Part shown: positions 1 to 6,700 of the stretch, piece by piece
Layout of the letters: each line of letters begins with the position of its first letter
Numbering within the stretch: position 1 is the first letter of the stretch
Program-made: the position numbers and the translations under genes
Source: JBGSLA01 sp965602785
GTDB lineage: Bacteria; Desulfobacterota; Desulfobaccia; Desulfobaccales; 0-14-0-80-60-11
Direction of reading: 5' to 3'
Assembly: GCA_965602785.1 (NCBI GenBank)
Contig: CBFDAH010000073.1
Coordinates: forward strand, 1 to 12,895
Length of the DNA stretch: 12,895 bases
The notes under the pieces: model-generated
What the model was told of the DNA's origin: nothing
Database searches by the model: none
What the model saw: the letters and a program-made list of their open reading frames with translations, nothing else

Positions 1-53
1 TAGCTGGAAAAACACAGGGGGATGCCACCCGCCCTGCTGCACCTTCCTGATGC

Positions 54-196
54 CAAGGTGAGACCTCTAAAAAAATGCCTCAAATCGGCAAGGTGAATGT
101 AGCGTAGGCGCCCCCGCCTGCGAAAATACAGCCGAGGGCAACTATTCACCATCGCCATTGCTTATTAAACCGATTTTTTTAAGAGGTCTTAACTTG
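54..196. repeat. Nested inverted-repeat element, about 143 bp
   Basis: The outer arms are 54-76 and 173-196. They are reverse complements apart from two mismatches and one inserted base, and both contain AGACCTCT next to a run of seven A (T on the right). Inside lies a second pair, GGTGAAT at 92-98 with ATTCACC at 144-150, and inside that a hairpin at 103-122 (CGTAGGCG, loop CCCC, CGCCTGCG; one G.T wobble). The pairs are co-linear, so the whole element could fold as one long stem-loop. CAAGGTGA also occurs twice in the same direction (54-61 and 89-96). It could be a small non-autonomous mobile element, a structured RNA or a terminator region. No convincing target-site duplication is visible and no second copy lies in the window, so its class is open. 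Confidence 0.55.
69..90 (-). terminator. Possible weak intrinsic terminator of the 66-codon gene
   Basis: Read on the minus strand, a short hairpin (TGCC, seven-base loop, GGCA; 76-90) is followed at once by seven T (69-75). The stem is only 4 bp but lies inside the larger inverted repeat, which could strengthen it. It is about 130 bases past the stop of the small minus-strand gene. Confidence 0.3.
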
Positions 197-222
197 ATCG
201 GTGACAGCCATCGCTTCCCGGC

Positions 223-423
223 TCACGCGGCGGTGTTCAGGAGTTTTTCCATTTCCTCCACTGCGGCCCGGGCGTTATTGATGGCTTCATCGAAGGGGTC
301 TGAGCGGTAGGTGTCATAGAGGCCGCAGCCCCCATCGGCAAGCTTGTCATACACATGATTGTCTTGGATGTAGGCCACCAGGGCCTTGGTGGCACTAACG
401 AGCATCTGTACCTGTTCCTTCAC
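223..423 (-). CDS. Small hypothetical protein, 66 aa
   Basis: I do not recognise the family. The reading frame starts with GTG at 423 and is preceded by an excellent ribosome binding site (AAGGAGGAG a few bases upstream), which is the main reason to believe it is a gene. The product is mostly helical in character: an amphipathic N-terminal stretch (VSATKALVAYIQD), a central GGCGLYDTYRS segment with one Cys, and a C-terminal charged helix (ARAAVEEMEKLL). There is no signal peptide or membrane segment, so it is probably cytosolic. It stands alone and is divergent from the lipid synthase gene with about 300 bases between the two starts, so shared regulation is possible but unproven. An inverted-repeat element lies just downstream. 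No function is proposed. Confidence 0.65.
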   Translation of the reverse strand: MKEQVQMLVSATKALVAYIQDNHVYDKLADGGCGLYDTYRSDPFDEAINNARAAVEEMEKLLNTAA

Positions 424-450
424 GTCTCCTCCTTCCCGATTCTCATGTAG

Positions 451-478
451 AAAACCAGCGCTATTAACGCGGGCTTTT
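451..478 (-). other. Imperfect hairpin in leader of the 66-codon gene
   Basis: On the minus strand AAAA, CC and GCG pair with CGC, GG and TTTT across a seven-base loop, with one mismatch and one bulged base. It lies about 28 bases upstream of the GTG start, in the presumed 5' leader. The final T run is only four bases, so it is too weak to call a terminator; it may be chance. Confidence 0.2.
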
Positions 479-505
479 GTGTCCGTCTTCCACTTTCCCT
501 TCTCT

Positions 506-524
506 TTAATTAGGATATAATTAA
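506..524. promoter_or_regulatory. AT-rich palindrome over a TATAAT box
   Basis: TTAATTA (506-512) and TAATTAA (518-524) are perfect inverted copies separated by five bases. On the plus strand a consensus -10 hexamer TATAAT sits at 516-521, inside the palindrome, but no good -35 is present at the usual distance. In the divergent spacer between the 66-codon gene and the lipid synthase gene, this could be an operator or an activator-dependent promoter. AT-rich spacers in GC-rich genomes produce such palindromes by chance, so confidence is modest. Confidence 0.3.
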
Positions 525-625
525 TTCCTTGATTATTGTGATGCAGTTTATGTATCAGAAAACCGTGACGTTCTTCAAGCCGAATCTACTAGACCTCCCG
601 GGGGACCTTCTTTTCAGCCCTACCA

Positions 626-654
626 TTGACAGAATTATAGCCCATATGTAAACA
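626..654 (+). promoter_or_regulatory. Candidate promoter of the lipid synthase operon
   Basis: A perfect -35 TTGACA (626-631) is followed 17 bases later by a weak -10, TAAACA (649-654). A better-looking CATAAT (653-658) is 21 bases away, which is too far for standard sigma-70 spacing. A short palindrome (TATGT, AA, ACATA) covers the -10 region and could bind a regulator. Transcription from here would begin near 661, giving a leader of about 60 bases before the chosen start at 722. Confidence 0.4.
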
Positions 655-711
655 TAATAAGATTATCTCGTCTATGTCCGAGACGCCCCCGCCAGTCCGG
701 GGAAGTCTCGT

Positions 712-724
712 GGAGGATGATATG
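712..724 (+). promoter_or_regulatory. Ribosome binding site deciding the synthase start
   Basis: GGAGG at 712-716 lies five bases before the ATG at 722, a near-ideal arrangement. The in-frame ATG at 674 is preceded by an AT-rich sequence with no Shine-Dalgarno match and would add 16 residues rich in Pro and acidic residues. The start at 722 is therefore preferred. Confidence 0.75.
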
Positions 725-3700
725 TCGGAAGGCGCCTTGCGCCCGTTTCTTGCCTTCGTGTGGCAGTCCCAGGATCTCAACCGGGCCGTGGTGGACATGG
801 CCCGAAACACTGCCACCACCGCCATCTTTGACGTGAGCCGCCACGATTTCCGGGAATGGACCGCGGATTTGAATGCCGTCGGTGCCGTCCACGTCAAGAT
901 TTCCCCGGCGGCGTTTTTAGATCCGGACCTGCCTGACTTCATCCGGGTTGCCGGCGTGGAAACCATTTGGGTGGAATATCATCCGGCCCTGGTCCCCGGA
1001 ACTCCTGATGCCTTCCTGGCCCGGGTCAGGGAACTGGAAAATCTCTGCCGGGTGGTGCCCATCAGTGGGGACCTGGACTTTCTCCTTACTCTGGTGGACG
1101 CCGACCAGCCCCCCGAGGCCGTGGCCCTCAAAGGTTCCGAGGCCTCTGGGCTGGTGAGCCGGGAAACCCTGGGAATTCTCTTTGCCACCCTGGAGCAGGC
1201 CGTATCCTCACGCACAAAGGCCCCTGGCCTCATCATCTGGGGTGGAGTAGGGACGCCTGAGGTCGCGGCCGCCTTCCTGGCCAGCGGGGCTGTGGGCGTG
1301 GTGTGCGAAAGTCTCCACTGGCTCACCGATCTGGTGACCGCGCCGGACGAGCTCAAAGACCGCCTGTCCCGCCTGACCCCGGAGCACACTACTTTGGTGG
1401 GGAATGCCCTCGGGGTGCCCTGTCGGGTTTTCGATAAGGGCAACTCCCTGGCCGTCCGGGAGCTCCGGGACTTGACCAACCGCTGGCTGAGCGAGGCGGA
1501 CCCGGAGGAGGCCCGCCGCACCTTTGCCAACCAGGTGCTGGAGCAGGCCACCCCCGCCCTGGAGAGCCGCCTTACCCGCCAGGAACTGATTTTTTTGGGG
1601 CCGGAAGCGGCCCTGGCGAATTCCTTCGCCCAACGTTTCGGCGTCTCCACTCAGGAGGCCGTTACCGGCTTTTTAGCTGAACTAGACCGTCTTCTGCAGG
1701 AGGCGGACCTGGTCAAGGATAGCTTCCGGAAGAGCCCTGCCGCTAATGAGCTGGGGACTACCTACCCCTTCATCCAGGGGGCCATGACCTGGATCAGCGA
1801 CATCCCCTATTTTGCCCGGGCCGTGGCCGAGGCCGGCGGGCTTCCCACCCTGGCCCTGGGACTCAGAGACCGACAGGCCCTGGACCGGGATCTGGGCCAG
1901 CTCCAGGAGGTCATGGGCGAGCGGCCTTATGGCGTCAACCTCATTGCTCTCCCGGAAAATCCCTGCCTGGAGGACCAACTCGCCTGGGTAGTGGAGAAAC
2001 GTCCCCCTCTGGCGGTGATTGCCGCCGGCGACCCTGCCTATGCCCAAAGGCTGGTTCAGCAAGGCATTCCGGTTTGCTATCTCGCCCCCAATGAAGGGCT
2101 CCTGCGTCTGGCCCTCCAGGCCGGAGTGCGCTGGGTGGTCCTGGAAGGTCACGAAGCCGGGGGCCATGTGGGCGCTCACTCCACCCTCACCCTGGCCCAA
2201 ATGGCCCTGGAGTTAAAGCGACGGGAACCCGAGCTCTTTCAGAATGCCTGGGTGGTGCTGGCCGGAGGAATCTTCAACCGCGCCACCGCCTTCCGGGCCG
2301 CCATGCTGGGGGCCGACGCCCTGCAAATGGGCACCGTCTACCTGGCCACCCGGGAAATCGTCGCCACCGGCGCCTTGAGCCCCCTGTACCAGCAGATGAT
2401 CCTGGAAGCCGAGCCCGGGGCCACCGGAGTTTCGGGGGAGACCGTCGGTTTGGGTGTACGCTCGCTGAAAACTGCGAAAATGGAGGCCATCCAGGCCCTG
2501 GAGCGGGAATTCGCCGCGGGCCGGGAAGACGAAGCCTCCTTCCGCCATCGCCTGGAGGCCCTGAGCGTCCGGAGTCTGCTCATTGCCGCCCGGGGAGTGC
2601 GGGAGCCCGGAGAGGCGACCCTGGAAGAAGCGGCCTGTCTCGAGGAAGGCCAATTCATGAGCGGTGCGGTCGCAGGTATCATCCCCCGGGTTCTCAGCCT
2701 GGCGGAACTCCACCAGGAATTAGCGGCAGGACCCCTCTCTCTGGCCTGCCCCAGAATGTCACTCTTGGGGCCCCCCGCGGTGTTGCGTCCGTCCCGGGAC
2801 GAAGTCAGACGGGAGCGGGTGGCCATCACCGGCATGGCCGTGGTGAACGCCCTGGGGAACAGCCCCCGGGATATCTGGGAGGCTTCCCTGGCCCTGAAAA
2901 GCGGTATTATTGAGGTGCCTCCTTCCCATTGGGATCACAGCCCGTATTACGATCCTGACCCCCGGGCCCCGGAAAAGACCTACTGCAAGGTGGGGGCCTT
3001 CCAGGATATAGAGATCAACCGCAAAGAGTTGGGCATTCCCCCCCAGGATTTTCGGACCATGTCCAACTCCACCCGCCTCACCCTGTGGCTGGCCCACCAG
3101 GCCCTGAACGAATCCGGTATCCTCGATGCTGATATCCCCCGGGAGCGCATTGCGGTGCTGGTGTCCCAGAACTCCGGGGAGGTGGCCAGCACCCTGAGGG
3201 ATCTGGTCATCGGCCTGGCCGCCCCCCACGTGGTCCGGTCCGTGGGCAATATTGTCGCTCTCACCCCGCCCCAGGCCCAGGCCGCGGAGGACATTATCAA
3301 GTCCAGCCTCCTTCAGGTGGACGACACCACCCTCCTGGGCCGCCTCAATTGCACCGCGGGGGGCTTTATTTGCAATAAGTACGGCTTTCGGGGTCCCTCC
3401 TTTTCTGTGTCCGCAGCCTGCGCCACGAGCCTGGTGGCCCTCTATGCCGCGTATCTCATGGTCAGAAATGGCGTCATCGATGCCGCGGTGGTGGGAGGGG
3501 GAGAAGAAACCCTGACCCCCGGCCATTTTCTGGAATTCTCGGCCCTGGGAGCCCTGGCCGGCCTGTCGGGAAATTCCCGCCTGCCCCAACAAATGAGCCG
3601 CCCCTTTGACCGCTACCGGGACGGCATGGTCCTGGGTGAAGGGGGAGGCATCATCGTCATTGAGCGGGAATCGGTGGCCCGCCGCCGGGGGGCCCAGGTC

Positions 3701-6700
3701 CACGCCTATATCACCGGCATGGGGGCCTCCAACAGCGACCAGGGCATGGTGGAGTCCCTGGCTGAGACCCAGGAGATCGCCCTTCGGGCGGCCTTCGACG
3801 ACACGCTTTACAGTCCCGATACCGTGGACCTGGTGGAATGTCACGCCACCGCCACCATGCAGGGAGACGGCGAGGAAGTGCAGGCCCTCAAGGCTTTCTT
3901 CCCTCAGGGCCGACGCACCTACCTCACCTCGTTCAAGTCCCAGATCGGTCACACCCTGGGGGCTTCAGGCCTGAACAGCCTTATTCGGGGAGTCAAGGCC
4001 ATGCAGACCGGGGTGATTCCCGCCTCTTTGAACTATGACACCCCCGATCCCCAGATTGATCTCGAAAGCTGGGGGTTCCTGGTACCTGAGCAGCCCGAGA
4101 ATTGGCCCCAACCCCTGGACCACCCCCGCCGTCTGATGGTGAATGCCTTTGGCTTTGGCGGGGCCAACTACGTGGTCCACCTGGAAGAAAATCAGGAACG
4201 CGATGCCTCAGTGCTGGTGAGCCCTCCGGCGGTCCCGGAGCCAATCGCGCCTGAAGGAAAAGCTCCATCCGAGGAGAAAGCTGCGCCCCAGGTGAGCGGG
4301 ATGACTTTCCTGCGGGCCCAGACCGGGAACCTGGCGTATCGTCTGGCCGTTTTCGCGGCTAGCGACAGGGAAGCCCGTGAAAAGGCTATGGCCGCAAGGC
4401 CCCTGGATGCGACCATACCCCTTACCAACAGGGAACGCCGCAACCTGGAACGACAGGGGCTGTTCTTCGGACTCGAGGATGAAACGGCCCCGCCCCTGGC
4501 CCTGATTTTCGCCGGCCAGGGGACCTATTACTCCGGCATGGGGAAAGAATTGTATGAAACTTTCCCTCCCATCCGGCACTGGATGGATCGCCTGGCCGAG
4601 GTGGCGGACTTCGACCTCCTGCACCTCTTGTTTCACTCCCGGGATGAAGACCTCCAGCGCACCCTCTGGCAGCAGCCCGCCCTCTTCACCCTGAACTACT
4701 CCGTAATACGTCATCTCCTGGACCTAGGCCTTCGTCCCGCAGCCATGGCCGGGCACAGCCTGGGAGAACTGGTGGCCTTGAGTGTGGCCGGGGTGTTTTC
4801 ATATGAGGACGGGTTCAGAATCGTCCACAAACGGGCCCAGTGCATGGACAAGGCCGGGGACATCGAGGGTGACCCGGGCGTCATGATCGCGGTGAACGTG
4901 CCCCTGGACATCTTAGAAGAAAAGGTGGCGGCCCGGGATAACGTCTATTTCACCAATTACAACTCTCCCCGGCAAGTGGTCCTGGGGGGCGGCACCCGGG
5001 AAGTCAACGAACTCAAGGAAGAACTGGACCAGGAGGGCTACTGGACCCATCCCCTGAAAGTGTCCATGGCCTTTCACTCTCCCATCATGCAGGTCATCCG
5101 GTCGGAAATGCAGGCCTTCGTGGACACCATCACCTTCCATCCGCCTCAAATTCCGGTGATCTCCAACACCACCCAGCAACCTTTTCCAGACGATCCCGAA
5201 GCCATCAAACGCACCGTCATGGCCCACCTGGAATCTCCGGTGCACTGGATGCAAAACGTCCAAACCCTGTGGGACGACTTCGGCGCCAGGCTCTTCGTGG
5301 AGGTAGGCCCCAAAGACACCCTCTGCAATCTCACCCTGGAAACCCTGCCCGAGGCCGTGACCATGCCCACCTGCGACCCGGAGGGGGAGGCCCGGATCTT
5401 TCGCACAGCCGCGGCTCGCCTTTTTGTCCAGGGGCATCTCCCGGCCGCCCGAACTGCCGCGGTTATGGACCTGTCATCGGCCCCTCCCGCGGCTCCCGCC
5501 GGGGTGGTTACAGCTCCTGCTTCCCCTGAAAAGGTGGCCTCGGTGGTACAGCGGGAAATCAATACCTTTGTCCTGGAGAGTTTCGGCAAGTATCTCAAGC
5601 CCGCCATCCTGGCGGCCCTACGCCAGGAAGTAGACTCAAGCCTCAGCGAAACCGACCTGGACCGGATTCTGCAAGAGGGGTTTAGGGCTGCACCTGCGCC
5701 CATGGTGAGCCTGCCCCAACGGGGCGCCCAACCGGCGCCCTCCCCTGCTCCGGCAGCGGCCCCGGCCCGTCTGGAGGTGGTGAGGGCCGCCCCGGCGGCG
5801 GCAGCCGAACCTGGGGATTACCTGGAGCGCATCATCCGGATTATCATGGACGCTACGGGTTATGAGCGGGACGAAATCGAACCGGAGATGGACCTGCGCC
5901 AGGACCTGGCCATTCGCTCCAGCCGTCTACCGGTGATCATGGACGCGGCGGAGCGGGAGTTCGGCATTGCCATTCGTATAGATGACTTCCTTGGGGTGCT
6001 GACCGTTCAGGACCTGGCAGAACGCCTGGCCGAAGTGGTGGCCCGGGATGGAGCCGCACCCGTTGCCGGGGCTGAGGCCCCCCGGGGTCCCCTGGCGCCG
6101 TCCGTGGAGCCCACCGAGGAGGCGGTCCCAGGGCCGGAAGCCCCAACCGATCGGGAACCTTTGAAGCGTCTGGTATTCCGCCGGGCGCCCCTGGAGAAAT
6201 CCGCCGGAACGCCGCTGCAGCTCAAGCCCGGCCAGGGTGTGGCGGTCTTGCACCTGGGCGGCGATGGGTCACTCTCTCGTGACGCCGCCGAGTATTGCCG
6301 GCATAATTGGCAATCCCTGGTCACCCAGCTGGACATTCTGGGCCAAGGCGACCCCGCCACCAGCTTTGATCTCAGGACTTCGGAAGGAGCTGCGGCGGCG
6401 GTGCAGCGCCTGGCTGAGACCCCGGACTTGGCGGGCCTTATCATCACCCTGGACCCGGCCGCGGATGAACTCCTGAGCATCACCGACATCCCCGGGCTCC
6501 TCACCGGACTCTTTATGGCGGTGCAAAACCTCCTGACTTCCCCGGCCAAGGAATTCTGCCTGGTCCTCACCCGGAGTCTGGCCCTGGCCGGCCCCGCCCT
6601 GGTCCTGGTTGAAGGTCTTTTGGGGATGTTTCTGGCCGCAGCCCAGGAGTATCCGGACTTTCTGTTTAGAACCGTGTCCCTGGACGGGGACACCGATTTC

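Noticed and set aside
1..60. Possible end of a gene running in from the left edge
   Set aside because: Short open stretches exist in several frames on both strands, but none gives recognisable protein sequence, so no call is made.
674..721. Upstream ATG adding 16 residues to the synthase
   Set aside because: It has no Shine-Dalgarno and is very close to the probable transcription start; the ATG at 722 has GGAGG at ideal spacing.
2759..3952. 397-codon open frame on the minus strand inside the synthase gene
   Set aside because: It lies antisense to the ketosynthase, is Gly/His/Gln-rich with no recognisable domain, and has no ribosome site; long antisense frames are expected opposite GC-rich genes.
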